This document shows, in pieces, positions 22,136 through 33,631 of a stretch of DNA of 64,000 nucleotides (positions are counted from its first letter, which is position 1; each line of letters opens with the position of its first letter). The stretch covers positions 28,587,158-28,651,157 of the forward strand of contig NC_080042.1 in assembly GCF_012489685.1 (NCBI RefSeq). The letters run 5' to 3'. The position numbers were made by a program, and so were the translations under genes. This DNA comes from Lotus japonicus (taxonomy: Eukaryota > Streptophyta > Magnoliopsida > Fabales > Fabaceae). The notes below the pieces were generated by a model. It had not been told where the DNA came from. It saw nothing but the letters and a program-made list of their open reading frames with translations, and ran no database searches.

Positions 22136-23686
22136 ATGGAGACTCGACGCAGGAGGCAGCATCATTCTCCAGAACGACGGCGAATTTCGCCGCCTCGGCG
22201 GCCTCAACGAGTGGACCTGAACTCTCTGATGCGAGCAGCAGGCAACGGCGGAGTTCCTCCTCCATCACCACCACCACTTCCTCCGTCACCTTCGCAGATC
22301 GGATCCCCGGAGCACTCACTCGAGAACTCACCTACTCCGGAGCGGCAACCGGCTGTAACGCAGGAGGAATGGCGCCAGATGATGCGCAGCATTGGCGACA
22401 TCCGGCAGCGGAATGAGCATTTGCAAGCTCAGTCAGATTTTTACCGACGTGAGCAACAGGATGATGGAGGCAGGGAGGCGGATTCTGTAGCTGAGTTTCG
22501 TCCGTTCTCAGGAGATGTTGAAAACGTGGCGATTCCAGACAACATGAAAATGTTAGTTCTGGACTCCTACAGCGGAGATTCCGATCCAAAGGATCATCTT
22601 CTGTATTTCAATACGAAGATGGTGATAATCGTGACATCTGACACGGTAAAGTGCAGGATGTTTCCATCGACTTTCAAATCGACGGCGATGGCGTGGTTCA
22701 CAACTTTGCCGCGCGAATCGATTTCGAATTTCAGAGACTTCTCATCCAAGTTTCTAGTACAATTCTCGGCGAATAAGAACCAGCCGTTGACGATTAATGA
22801 TCTATACAACATTCGCCAACAAGAAGGAGAGTCACTGAAGGAGTACATGGCAAGGTACAGCACTGCATCGGTCAAGGTAGAGGATGAGGAGCCTCGAGCT
22901 TGTGCTCTAGCATTCAAGAATGGTTTTTTACCGGGAAGGTTGAACAGCAAGTTGACACGCAAGCCTGCACGTTCGATGGAAGAGATGCGTGCTCGCGCTA
23001 GCACTTATATTCTCGATGAAGAGGATGATGCTTTCAAAAGAAAGCGCTCGAAACTGGAAAAAGGCGACACGTCACCCAAGCGCGTGAACAAAGATAAGAA
23101 CGGCGAAGTTAAGGGGGATGGCAAACAGCAAAGGGAAGATAAAGGAAAGGCGGTGTTGAAGCCGACCAAGGCACAGTTGTATCCACGGCGCGATGATTAT
23201 GACCAACGCCGGCCTTGGCAATCTAAGTCCCATCGCCAGCGGGAGGAGGCTGACATGGTGATGAACACAGATTTAACGGATATGCTCCGTGAGGCGAGGG
23301 ACGCGCATCTAGTGGATGAGCCAGAGGCCCCAAAGTATCAACCACGGGACGCCATTCCCAAGAAGTGGTGTGAATACCATCGGTCCATCGGGCATGACAC
23401 AGACGACTGCTGGACTTTGCAGCGGGAGATTGATAAGTTGATTCGGGCGGGACACTTCAGGCGAGGAGACGAGCGTCAAGGCGATGGACGTCAGGACAAT
23501 CGTTCTAGCGCTGGACAGTATCGGGGAAATCGCCAAGGCCAGTGGCGCAACAATGGCGATCGCAACAAAACGGATAAGCGAGAAGAGGAGCGAACAGACA
23601 ATAAGGACGAGAAGAAGCAAGAATCAGCGGCTATCGCCACAAAGGGGCTGAAGACACGTTCGCTCAACACTCAGGACCGCCCGTAG
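22136..23686 (+). CDS. gag: Gag protein of the Tat element (516 aa)
   Basis: The N-terminus is arginine- and proline-rich (residues 1-75). Residues about 140-310 carry the Retrotrans_gag capsid pattern, including Ala-Trp-Phe-Thr-Thr-Leu-Pro and a Glu-Tyr-Met-Ala-Arg-Tyr motif. A lysine-rich segment follows, and near residues 412-425 lies a single zinc-knuckle-like Cys-x2-His...His-x4-Cys motif. The tail is rich in Arg, Gly, Gln and Asp. No internal stop. Pol follows in the -1 frame, overlapping the last about 13 codons, so a frameshift would be needed. Codon use is GC-richer than in the neighbouring copia genes. Confidence 0.85.
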   Translation: METRRRRQHHSPERRRISPPRRPQRVDLNSLMRAAGNGGVPPPSPPPLPPSPSQIGSPEHSLENSPTPERQPAVTQEEWRQMMRSIGDIRQRNEHLQAQSDFYRREQQDDGGREADSVAEFRPFSGDVENVAIPDNMKMLVLDSYSGDSDPKDHLLYFNTKMVIIVTSDTVKCRMFPSTFKSTAMAWFTTLPRESISNFRDFSSKFLVQFSANKNQPLTINDLYNIRQQEGESLKEYMARYSTASVKVEDEEPRACALAFKNGFLPGRLNSKLTRKPARSMEEMRARASTYILDEEDDAFKRKRSKLEKGDTSPKRVNKDKNGEVKGDGKQQREDKGKAVLKPTKAQLYPRRDDYDQRRPWQSKSHRQREEADMVMNTDLTDMLREARDAHLVDEPEAPKYQPRDAIPKKWCEYHRSIGHDTDDCWTLQREIDKLIRAGHFRRGDERQGDGRQDNRSSAGQYRGNRQGQWRNNGDRNKTDKREEERTDNKDEKKQESAAIATKGLKTRSLNTQDRP

Positions 23687-26600
23687 GGACCATAAACACC
23701 ATCGCCGGAGGATTTGGCGGTGGAGGCGATACCCATGCGGCGCGGAAACGTCATATTCGTGCAGTTAATTCAGTTCATGAAGTTGCTTTCGGATTCGTGC
23801 ACCCTGACATAACAATCTCGATGGCAGACTTTGAGGGAATAAAACCTCACAAGGATGACCCAATAGTAGTGCAATTAAGGTTGAATAGTTTCAACGTTAG
23901 AAGGGTACTCCTGAATCAGGGAAGTTCAGCTGATATCATCTATGGCGATGCATTTGACAAGTTGGGACTGACTGGCGGTGATCTGACTCCATATGCGGGA
24001 ACCTTGGTGGGTTTTGCAGGTGAGCAAGTAATGGTGCGAGGATTCATTGATCTGGACACAATATTTGGGGAAGATGAGTCTGCCAGGGTTTTGAAGGTAA
24101 GGTATCTGGTTCTCTAGGTGGTGGCATCTTACAATGTCATCATTGGGCGAAATACATTGAATCGCCTCTGTGCTGTAATTTCAACAGCCCACTTGGCGGT
24201 CAAGTATCCACTAAGCAATGGGAAAGTTGGCAAGCTGAAGGTTGACCAGAAGATGGCGAGAGAATGTTATAACAATTGCCTCAACTTGTATGGCAAGAAG
24301 AGTGCGTTGGTCGGACACAGATGTTATGAAATTGAAACTTCGGATGAGAATCTTGACCCACGTGGCGAGGGGCGAGTGAACAGGCCCACGCCAATTGAGG
24401 AGACGAAGGCGCTAAAGTTTGGCGATCGCACTTTGAAGATTGGGACCAGATTGACGGACGAGCAGGAGACGCGCTTGACAAAGTTGCTAGGCGAGAATTT
24501 AGATTTGTTTGCTTGGAGCTACAAGGACATGCCCGGAATTGATCCAAACTTCATCTGCCATTGATTAGCATTGAATCCAAGTGTCAAGCCAGTTTTACAA
24601 CTCAGGAGGCGCTTAGGTGGAGATAAGGGAAAAGCGGTTCAACAGGAGGTAGACAAGTTGCTGGCGGCAGAATTCATCAGGGAGGTGAAATATCCGACAT
24701 GGTTGGCGAACGTCGTGATGGTGAAGAAGGCGAACGGAAAATGGCGAATGTGCGTAGATTACACAGACTTAAACAAGGCATGCCCAAAGGATTCTTATCC
24801 CCTTCCCAACATTGATGGTCTCGTTGATGGTGACTCGGGCAACGAACTGCTTAGCTTGATGGATGCTTACTCTGGTTATCATAAAATCTGCATGCACCCA
24901 GCAGACGAGGACAAAACGGCTTTCATGACCGCCAGGGTCAACTATTGCTATCGCACCATGCCGTTTGGACTAAAGAATGCTGGGGCGACCTATCAAAGAT
25001 TGATGGATAGGGTTTTTGCTGGGCAGGTTGGGAGAAACATGGAAGTTTATGTTGATGACATGATCGATAAATCAGCGCGTGGCTTGGACCATCATCAAGA
25101 TCTGGAAGAAGCATTTGGCGAGATAAGCAAGCACAATATGCGCCTCAACCCGGAGAAATGCTCTTTTGGTGTTCAGGGCGGCAAGTTTTTAGGCTTCATG
25201 ATCACGTCCAGAGGAATAGAGATAAACCCAGACAAATGCAAGGCGATTCAGCAGATGAAAAGCCCCTCTAATGTGAAGGAGGTCCAACGCTTAACGGGGC
25301 GAATAGCGGCTTTATCTCGATTTCTTCCTAAGTCTGGTGATAGATCCTTCCCTTTTTTCAAGTGTCTTCGGAAAAATGTTGCATTTGAGTGGACAGCGGA
25401 GTGTGAAGAAGCTTTTGTTCGCCTCAAAGAACTCCTGTCATCACCGCCAATCTTGTCAAAACCAATGCAGGGACACCCGTTGCACTTGTACTTTGCTGTG
25501 AGCGATAGTGCTCTGAGTTCGGTGATACTGCAGGAAATAGATGGCGAGCAGCGAATTGTTTATTTTGTTAGCCACACACTCCAGGGTGCAGAGATCAGGT
25601 ACCAGAAAATTGAGAAGGCGGCACTGGCGGTCCTTGTCACCGCCCGGCGGTTGAGACCTTATTTTCAGAGCTTTCCAGTGAAGGTGCGGACGGATTTGCC
25701 TCTGAGACAAGCGTTACAAAAGCCGGATTTGTCAGGAAGATTGGTCGCTTGGTTAGTTGAATTATCTGAATATGGGTTGCAGTATGATAAGCGAGGCACA
25801 GTTGGCGCACAGTCGCTGGCTGATTTTGTGGTAGAATTGACCCCAGACCTGGTTGAAAGAGTGGACACCCAGTGGACTCTCTTTGTAGATGGATCCTCCA
25901 ATAGCAGTGGCAGTGGCGCGGGAGTAACGTTGGAAGGACCAGGAGATCTAGTATTGGAGCAATCGCTGAAATTCGAGTTCAAGGCAACAAACAATCAGGC
26001 AGAATATGAAGCTCTGATCGCCGGATTGAAGTTGGCGCGTGAAGTAAAGATCGGAAGGTTATTGATAAGAACGGACTCGCAGTTGGTAGAGAGTCAAGTA
26101 AAGGGAACCTTCCAAGTCAAGGACCCCAATCTGATCAAATACCTTGAGCGAGTGCGATATCTGATGACACTTTTTCAAGAAGTTGTGGTAGAGTATGTTC
26201 CTCGAGCACAAAATCAGCGGGCGGACGCGTTGGCCAAGTTGGCGAGCACACGGAAGCCCGGCAACAACAAAAGTGTGATCCAGGAAACGCTAGCGTGCCC
26301 CAGCATCGAAGGCGAGCTCATGGCATGTGTGAACAGAGGGGCGACGTGGATGGGACCCATATTATCTATCTTGGCGGGAGACCCGGCCGAAGTGGAGCAA
26401 TGCACAAAGGAGCAACGGCGCGAGGCAAGCCACTATACTCTCATTGACGGACATTTGTACCGCCGTGGTTTTTCGACGCCGCTGTTAAAATGTGTACCGC
26501 CAGAAAAATATGAGGCGATAATGTCTGAGGTACATGAAGGAGTATGTGCAAGCCACATCGGGGGAAGGTCTTTGGCCTGCAAGGTGTTAAGGGCGGGTTT

Positions 26601-27567
26601 CTACTTGCCCACCCTCAGGAAGGATTGCATGGACTTTGTGAGGCGGTGTGAAAAATGTCAAGTGTTTGCGGATTTGTCCAGGGCACCCCCAAAGGAGCTG
26701 GTAACGATGAGCGCCCCATGGCCTTTCGCCATGTGGGGTGTGGATTTGGTAGGACCATTTCCGACCGCCAGGTCGCAGATGAAGTTTATATTAGTAGCGG
26801 TGGACTACTTTACTAAATGGATTGAAGCTGAGCCCCTGGCCAAAATAACCTCTGCAAAAATAGTCAACTTTTACTGGAAGCGTATTGTTTGCAGGTTCGG
26901 GATTCCAAGGGCGATCGTGTCTGACAACGGGACCCAGCTTTCAAGCAACCAAACAAGGGAATTTTGCAAGGAAATGGGCATACAGATGAGGTTTGCTTCT
27001 GTGGAGCATCCACAAACGAACGGTCAAGTGGAATCTGCAAACAGGGTGATCCTGCGCGGATTGAGGCGACGGCTTGAGGAAGCCAAGGGAGCCTGGCTAG
27101 ATGAACTCCCCGTGGTACTCTGGTCGTACAACACCACTGAGCAATCTACTACAAGAGAAACTCCCTTTAGAATGACCTATGGGGTAGATGCTATGTTGCC
27201 GGTGGAAATTGACAATTTCACGTGGCGGACTCAGCCGGATTTTGAAGGGGAGAATCAAGCCAATATGGCGATGGAGCTGGACCTTTTGTCTGAAACACGT
27301 GACGAGGCGCACATTCGAGAGACGGCGATGAAGCAGCGCGTGGCCGCCAAGTACAATAGCAGGGTTCGTGTCCGGGATATGCAGGTTGGCGATCTGGTCC
27401 TCAAGTAGCGATCAAGAACCTCAGGGAACAAGCTGACTCCGAACTGGGAAGGACCCTACCGCATTGTCAAAGTTCTTGGTACAGGGGCCTATCACTTAGA
27501 AGAGCTTGATGGAAGGCGACTACCCAGGTCATTCAACGGTTTGAGCCTGCGCTATTATTATAGTTGA
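23647..27567 (+). pseudogene. pol: Pol of the Tat element: protease, RT, two RNases H, integrase; three nonsense codons
   Basis: The frame begins with an Asn-Thr-Ile-Ala-Gly-Gly linker typical of the lineage. The protease motif near 23911 reads Leu-Leu-Asn-Gln-Gly-Ser-Ser: the catalytic Asp is Asn. In-frame stops occur at 24115-24117, 24562-24564 and 27406-27408; conserved sequence continues to a natural stop at 27565-27567. From 24571, RT has Tyr-Val-Asp-Asp at codons 160-163. A first RNase H follows (about 300-380), then the archaeal-type RNase H (Phe-Val-Asp-Gly-Ser near 436, Asn-Asn-Gln-Ala-Glu-Tyr-Glu near 475), then integrase with HHCC (about 650-705), Asp near 724, Asp near 784 and Glu near 820. 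Inactive as it stands. Confidence 0.9.
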
Positions 27568-28504
27568 TCGCGGGCGAGAAAGGGAACGAAGCAAATTCGC
27601 CAAAGTTAGATATCTTCGATTTCTCTAAAAGTATCTCCAAACTCTCCATTGTAACAAAAGCGTGCTCTTTTTCTCCGAAAGGAGTTTTTTAACGAGGCGC
27701 TACATCAATAAAACGAAAATTCATGAAATTCGTGTCCAAAGATTCCAGGGATTCCCTGACGATCGGAATTGCCGATCGATATAAAGAATTACGATGATCA
27801 CTAGGTGGGACAAGCTTGATCTCCAAAGGGGCTTGCTGGAACCCTGAAGGTGGCGGCGATTCCACAAATGGCCTTTGACGCCTGGGAATCACCCCCCGGA
27901 AAGTCTGACGTGATCGCCGGTCCCGTAAACGATGTGCTGGGTAAGTCTCGCCAGAATACGACGAGCGCCATTAACTAGGCAAAAGTCTTGGGACCCCCAA
28001 ATGGCCATTGGGACCCAAGCATTGTAAGCCCCGAGCGGGCAAAGCCCCGAGCGGGCAAAGCCCCGGGCGAAGCCCTCAAGAATGGAGGCCGTTAATCCTT
28101 TTGTGGAAAACGTTTAAAGTCTTGGCGGAGAAATACCAAGCAACAAGCCCTAGTTAAAATTAATGCACGAAATCGTTAGGCGTAATTCAATCACATGACG
28201 CGTGAAAAATAGCGCAAGGTATAAGGTCGGCGAATGAATAAGGTGGAAGGCGAGTGCTTGGTCACTCAGGATGTTGAGTATTTTATTACTCCGGGGCGTC
28301 GGGGCGTTTAACTATGAAATTCATTCTTAAATTTTTAAAACAATAAGAATGCGGCGATTTGCGAAGTGACGACAAAAGGATTTACGGCGAGAGCAATCAT
28401 TCGATAATCGCCTAAACTTAACAATCATTCAGTGAGATTTACAAAGCATACAAAGGCGATGTGAACGCAATGGCGGTAAAAGCTAAGTAAAAATTAAAAT
28501 TACA
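27568..28504 (+). other. non-coding region between Tat pol and antisense ORF
   Basis: No gene is visible. It contains three tandem copies of a GC-rich unit with core GAGCGGGCAAAGCCCC at about 28030-28075 and otherwise unremarkable sequence. Pol and the antisense ORF converge here, so it should hold the 3' ends of both transcripts (inference). Confidence 0.6.
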
Positions 28505-30163
28505 TTATTCATTATTTCTTTCTTCTTCTTCTGCTTCTTCTTCTTCTTCTTCAGTTGCGGCCCAGAGGTGTTGGTCAATCAAAGGAGGATCATCGGGACC
28601 AACTAGCCCTTCAGCAGTGATTTCTTTCATTATTCCCATGGCGCTAAAATCAAGATTCGGGAACAAGTGTTGAGCCTGGTCCTTGGCGAGGTAGAAGCCC
28701 CGCTCGCGATTGTCATATGCAATGTCGGCGGCTTGTTCCCTCGCCTCAGTGGCTTTGGCTTTCTCCACTGATAGCTCGCCCTCCAGCTCTTTGATCCTCG
28801 CAAGATGGGAAGTAATCTCAGCATCTTTCGCGACGAGGGTTGCCCCATAAGCCTCGTTCGCCTTCTTGATCTCTTCAGAAGTAGCCCGCATCGCCTCCAG
28901 ATCTGCCTTCACCAAAGCCAAAGACTCAGCGGACTTTTTCTCCTGCTCCGCCATCGCCTTCTTTGCTAACTCCAGTTCAGCGCCCAATGTTTTAAGCTCT
29001 GACTCCTTGGCAGCCAGCGCCTCGCTTTTGGCGGCCAAGTCTTTCTCTGCCTGATCTTTTTCTTTTTTACAAGCTTGGAGGCTTGCGTCAAGGCCGTCCG
29101 CCTCCTCCTTCATCAGCTTCAGATGGTCTTCAAGCTCGCCGATCCTGTTTCCCGCCGAACCAATCAACTTGTCGGCGTGAACTTTTTCCTTTCCCGCCTG
29201 CGCCACCAGTTTGTCGCAGCATTTTTCCCAAGCAGCAGCGGCTTCTTGGTGCCGATCACTCTCAGCCTTCAACCGTTCAGCCTCAGCAGCTGCGGAGTTG
29301 AAGTTGTCAAACGCGTGGGCGAAGATACACCCAGCGCGTAGAAGACAGGCAAGGGTCTCCTCCTTGGTTTCATTAATACCCCGGCTCAAAACTTCTTTTT
29401 CTATGACGTCACGGTTGAGGCCGGTAAGCAAGAACTCCGAAGGTTCAATGGCATTGGGAAGCATATTGTGGTAGCTAGAAGAGCCACCCTCGTTGCCAGG
29501 AGCTCGCTCGATCCGGGCTGCTTCAAAGGTAGTGGCGGCACCAGGAGAAGATCTCTCCTCATGATGGGGCGGGGAAGACATGGAGCGCCCATCATTCGTT
29601 GGAGGCGGGCTAGGAGGTGTGACTTGGCGAGGAGGAGACTTGGAGGTTTCTTTTTCTGTTTCTTTCCCCCCGGCGGGAGCATCAGAGGACGCGGCAGCAG
29701 TTGTGGCGTTGAGGGCGGCTGAAGGTGAAGAAGTGTTGGTGGTGGTGCCAGCAATTGATGACTGGCCAACAGTTGTGGGTGTGGCACCTACAGTGGTGGA
29801 CTTGGCGGCAGCAACGGTGGCTGTACCACCGGCGGCAGAATTGGGAGCAGGTTGGGCAGACTCGGTGGCCGCGGTGGCGGAAACATTGGCGGAGGCTTTG
29901 CCAACATTCTTGCCTTTGGATACAGCGGCAGTGATGGGTTGAGCGCCGGGGTTAGAGGAGCCGGCGACTGCAGATCCTGGGGCGACAGATGAAACTTTAA
30001 CTAACCTCCTCCTTTTGGGGACTTGGGCGCCCTCGGCTTGGTTCTCAGCACCGCCCCGCTTTTTCCCGTCGCCCTCAGCGTTGAACTTTGGAGAGAAACG
30101 GGCCATTTTCCTCTCGCGAGCCTTCAGGAGCTCGGCGTTGGTGAAGTTCATATCTTCTGCAAC
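28505..30163 (-). pseudogene. antisense accessory ORF of the Tat element, second exon
   Basis: On the strand opposite to gag-pol, 553 codons run from a splice-acceptor-like TATTGTTGCAG (just right of 30163) through the first Met-Asn-Phe-Thr-Asn to a stop at 28505. The N-terminal third is basic, then low-complexity Ala/Thr/Ser/Pro. The middle carries a conserved Phe-Leu-Leu-Thr-Gly-Leu segment. The C-terminal half is a long Lys/Glu/Ala/Leu coiled coil ending in an acidic tail. The frame to the right (30164-30340) looks like intron and the end of an upstream exon that is cut by the junction with element C. Tat elements are known to carry antisense accessory ORFs; the product's job is unknown. 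Confidence 0.75.
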
Positions 30164-30341
30164 AATAAATAGAAACAAGGGTCAGTAGCAACATAAGGGG
30201 TAAGAAAGAAAATGGCGATGATAAAAAATAAACTATAAGTGACCTAAGTATTTGGGTGTCCTTGAGAGGCGAGCGCCCTCAAGGACTGTTGAGCAGTCAA
30301 GGATAGGAAGCGGGGCGAGGAGATTCTAAGTTCTTGATTTC

Positions 30342-32846
30342 TTAGTGCCTCAGCTTCAGCTTGTAATTTAGCAGCTTGTTCCAGAGCTTCCAATCTTGCA
30401 GCTTCACGCTGTTCTGCTTCAATCCTTGCAGCTTCTTCTTCTTGTTCTTTCTTTTTCTGGCTTCTTCAATAGCAGTATAGAGCTGTTCTCTCATCAGCTG
30501 TTCATTCAAAGTTTTTCTTCTTCTGACACTTATTCTTTTCAGCATTTCGAAACCCCACCATCACTGGAACTTGATCAACCATCCAAGAACACAGATGATC
30601 TCAGTCCTCAACAACCATGTCTGGATGCTCACTGAGGTCAGTGCGACCATGCAGATTGCGAACCCTTAAAGATGCTTCATGATTAAATGAGTTGATTCAA
30701 TCAAGGAGGGTGTTTGGTCCAGAGTAGGTGTAGGGAACGAGAGAGAGGTTTGGTTCAGGTGATCAAGAGTGATTGCTACTAGCTACCTCAGAGGAAGAAC
30801 CAATCTGCAGAGTCTGATGTGCAGATATATTGGTCTCAGGGTTTTGATGAGAGGTTTCAGTCTCAGGGTTTGGTGATTTGTCTGGGGAATGGTTTGAGAC
30901 TGACTCATCATTCTCTGGAAGAGGAGAATGAGGAGGAGGAGGTTGCATAGAAGCCAGAGGGACCGCTTGGATTGGGGAATCCGGAGCAACCAGAGGTTCT
31001 GGCCTGGGTCCAGAGGAGCGGTTTGGACTTGGAACATTTAGAAAATGTTCAGGAATTTCTGAAACTCTTTCTCTGACAAGTTGAAAGAATCGGCGAGAAG
31101 CTTCAGATTTATTGGAAGGAGAAGAAAAAAGAACATTGGTACGATTAGAAATAGTGGGACAGGGGTAGAGATCTTCTCTTTCAGAGTGTTCCTCATTTGA
31201 GTGATCAGAGGGTTGAGGCTCAGAGTTGGATTTTTCAGGATTTGGTATCTCTTGAGCTTGTGTCTCAGAAATTATTGGTTCAGAGGGTTGTGGATTGTAT
31301 GGAAGAATAATGGGTGAGGTCGAAGCAGAGGGTTTGTCAGCTTCTCAATGGAAGGTTGGAAGAATGAGGCCCTAGGGGGTGAAGTATGAGAAGTTGGTTG
31401 ATTAATTGGTGTGGGTTCAGGAATGGTTTCATCATGAATTGCATCAAGCAAATTTAAATCATCATCTGAAAGAACAACAAACTTACTTGAAGCTCTAGCT
31501 GCAGATCTTGTGATTCTGGTAGAAGGTGCAGTTCTAGCAGGCTCCTGAGTTGGTTGCAGATGAGTGACTTGAGTTGCAATCCTGACCTTCTTGGCCTTCT
31601 TCTGAGGAGGTCATTCATTATCATCATCATCATCACCATCAGTGGGATCCTTCTCCTCAGAGGCTTCAACTAGTTTTCTCTTAGTTTTCCTCTTCCTGGG
31701 AGACTCTGGAGGGTCTTGAAGATTTCTGAAGAGTTCATCCACATCAATCTCATAGCCTTGCTGCTTTAGATCATCAAGGTAGATTATGATTGCCTCTGGG
31801 TCATCAGCCTTGGACCAGAGGGGGTAGTCCTTCAGATGGGTTCTTCTTCTTGGTCTTGCATCAGCAATTTTAACTTCAGCCTTTGTTTCTATCCGGACCA
31901 TTCTCTTCATGGATGTAGGAGTGAAGACATCCCTAGTAATTGTTGTTAAGTCTTCAATGCATCCTAATTTTTGCAGAGCCTTTATCAGTTTGCTCTCTAT
32001 GAAGAAGTCAGAAAGCAGTCTGCCAAACGGTATGTATTTGATTGCAGACTTGGGTGAAGCAGTAGTTCTTGACTTCTTGATGCACTCCTTCAGATAGGAG
32101 AAGAGAAAGTAGGGCAGGCAGACTTTGCGGTGCTCCTTGATGAAGAAAAGCAACACATTCTGGGTAAAGTTGATGTAATCTGGAGAGCTTCCCTTAGGCC
32201 TTTGATTTATGCAGTTTACCAGAATCTTGTGCCAGATTCTCAGATCAGGATGAAGATCCTTGGTCTTGCAATCACTTCTCCCTGGCTTCCATGCAGAGTA
32301 AAGAGTCATGTTGACCTTCTCCTTGGTGCTGGGTTTGACTTTTGATTCCTGCAACTGGAATCTGTACCCATTGCTTGTCTCTGCACCCAGAAGCCTTACA
32401 AATGACTTCTCAGAAATGATAATCCTCTTTCCCAAAACAAACGAAACCACTTGATGCTCATTGCAGTCAGCGTGCTTCCAGAATTCCTTCACGAGTTTAT
32501 CATTAACTAGACCATGGAGTCTTTGGAAATACCCTTCCCAACCTTGAGCTTGAGCTTCAAGACGAAGATCGACCCCATTATCTGCAATGTTATCGAGGTC
32601 AAATCTCCATTCAGCAAGAACTTGGAGATCTTATGGAGGGAAAACACAGGTAACTGCACATCTTCTCTGAGATAGGGGAACAACATCTTCAGCGTCTTGG
32701 ACTTGTGCTTGAGCACCCTCAGTCGATCTATGACGCAGAACACGACCCACTTGCCCTGTTGGAAGACCCACAACCATTCTAGGAAATACTCTTCCATCGG
32801 CGGAATCGGACCTTTCACCGAAGTCAGCTCTTTCAGAATTCGCCAT
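30342..32846 (-). pseudogene. third ORF of element C, diverged subfamily
   Basis: The start is the ATG at 32846, after a CT-rich leader. The conserved N-terminal region matches A (Ala-Glu-Trp-Arg-Phe-Asp-Leu-Asp-Asn, then Leu-Val-Lys-Glu-Phe-Trp-Lys-His-Ala-Asp, then Phe-Leu-Phe-Ser-Tyr-Leu-Lys-Glu-Cys). A TAA stop near 32634 interrupts it and the frame is open again from 32492 to 31611. Beyond 31610 the lysine-rich, proline-rich and coiled-coil parts are recognisable but shifted among frames. The coiled coil ends at Glu-Ala-Leu-Arg near 30342, where Tat sequence starts. It is clearly more diverged from A, D and F than they are from one another. Confidence 0.75.
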
Positions 32847-33274
32847 TGTTGAAGGTAGGAGGTTTGGGTAGAAGAGAGATGAGTGAGAGCGAGAGAGAAT
32901 CGAAGAGGATGAGGGTTTTAAAAATAGGAGAGAGAAGCAAAAGACGTGAATGATGGAAAACGAGTGTGCGTAGTGGTTTTAGAAAGTAACCGTTGTTGAT
33001 TGTAAAAGAAAAAGTAAAATCAACGGTTAAAAATTAAGAACATCATTATGAACAGTTAATACACAGATCACACGGTGGAGATAAAGCACATCAACACTCA
33101 TTACAACAGATTGTCAGCACGGGCACAATGAACGATGTATCAAAGTAACTGACACACGCTTACTGTCTCGTCTCAGAGTAAGCACCAATGGGTACTTATC
33201 TTCTGACCGAGTTACCTTCTGAACTAGACATCTTCTGATGAGGAAGCATCATAGTCAGAGGTTCTGATTCATCT
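32847..33274 (-). other. spacer between pol and third ORF of element C
   Basis: Counterpart of 11366-11810, with the conserved inverted repeat at 32988-33028 and a CT-rich leader before the ATG at 32846. No coding sequence seen. Confidence 0.6.
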
Positions 33275-33631
33275 TCATACTGGATAAAAGTCCATATTCA
33301 GATTTTTCAGTATAAATTTAAATCTATCATCTGCTAAGGGCTTTGTAAAGATATCTGCCCATTGATGGTCAGTATCAATAAACTTCAGAAGAAGTACGCC
33401 CTTCTGAACATAATCTCTAATAAAGTGATACTTTACCTCAATATGTTTAGCCCTTGAGTGTAAGATTGGATTCTTATTGAATGAGATTGCAGCAGTGTTA
33501 TCACAATAAATTGGAATGTTGCTCTCAAGGATTTGATAATCCTCTAGTTGATGTTTCATCCAGAGCATCTGAGTGCTGCAAATAGCTACTGAGATATATT
33601 CTGCCTCTGCAGTGGATAGTGCTATAGTAGA
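33275..33631 (-). pseudogene. pol: pol of element C, RNase H end
   Basis: The last about 120 codons of Pol, from [10 protein letters not shown] to the stop at 33275, including the conserved Tyr-Cys-Asp-Asn-Thr-Ala-Ala. Separated from the rest of RNase H by the solo LTR at 33632-37606; the bases GTAGA are repeated on both sides. Confidence 0.88.

Larger units (their letters stand above)
21695..30340 (+). mobile_element. Tat-lineage Ty3/gypsy retrotransposon, 3' end missing
   Basis: Parts in order: a short LTR (21695-21970), a primer-binding site starting TGGCGCCGTC, gag (22136-23686), pol (frame open from about 23647 to 27567) with protease, RT, RNase H, a second archaeal-type RNase H and integrase, then about 0.9 kb of non-coding sequence and an antisense ORF (30163-28505). 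Pol order with integrase last gives Ty3/gypsy, and the second RNase H is the hallmark of the Tat lineage. The GC content is clearly higher than in the copia elements. The sequence passes into element C near 30340, so the antisense gene's first exon, the polypurine tract and the 3' LTR are absent. Confidence 0.9.

Noticed and set aside
28866..29942. Several plus-strand open stretches over the Tat antisense ORF
   Set aside because: Low-complexity shadows of the Ala/Thr-rich minus-strand ORF.
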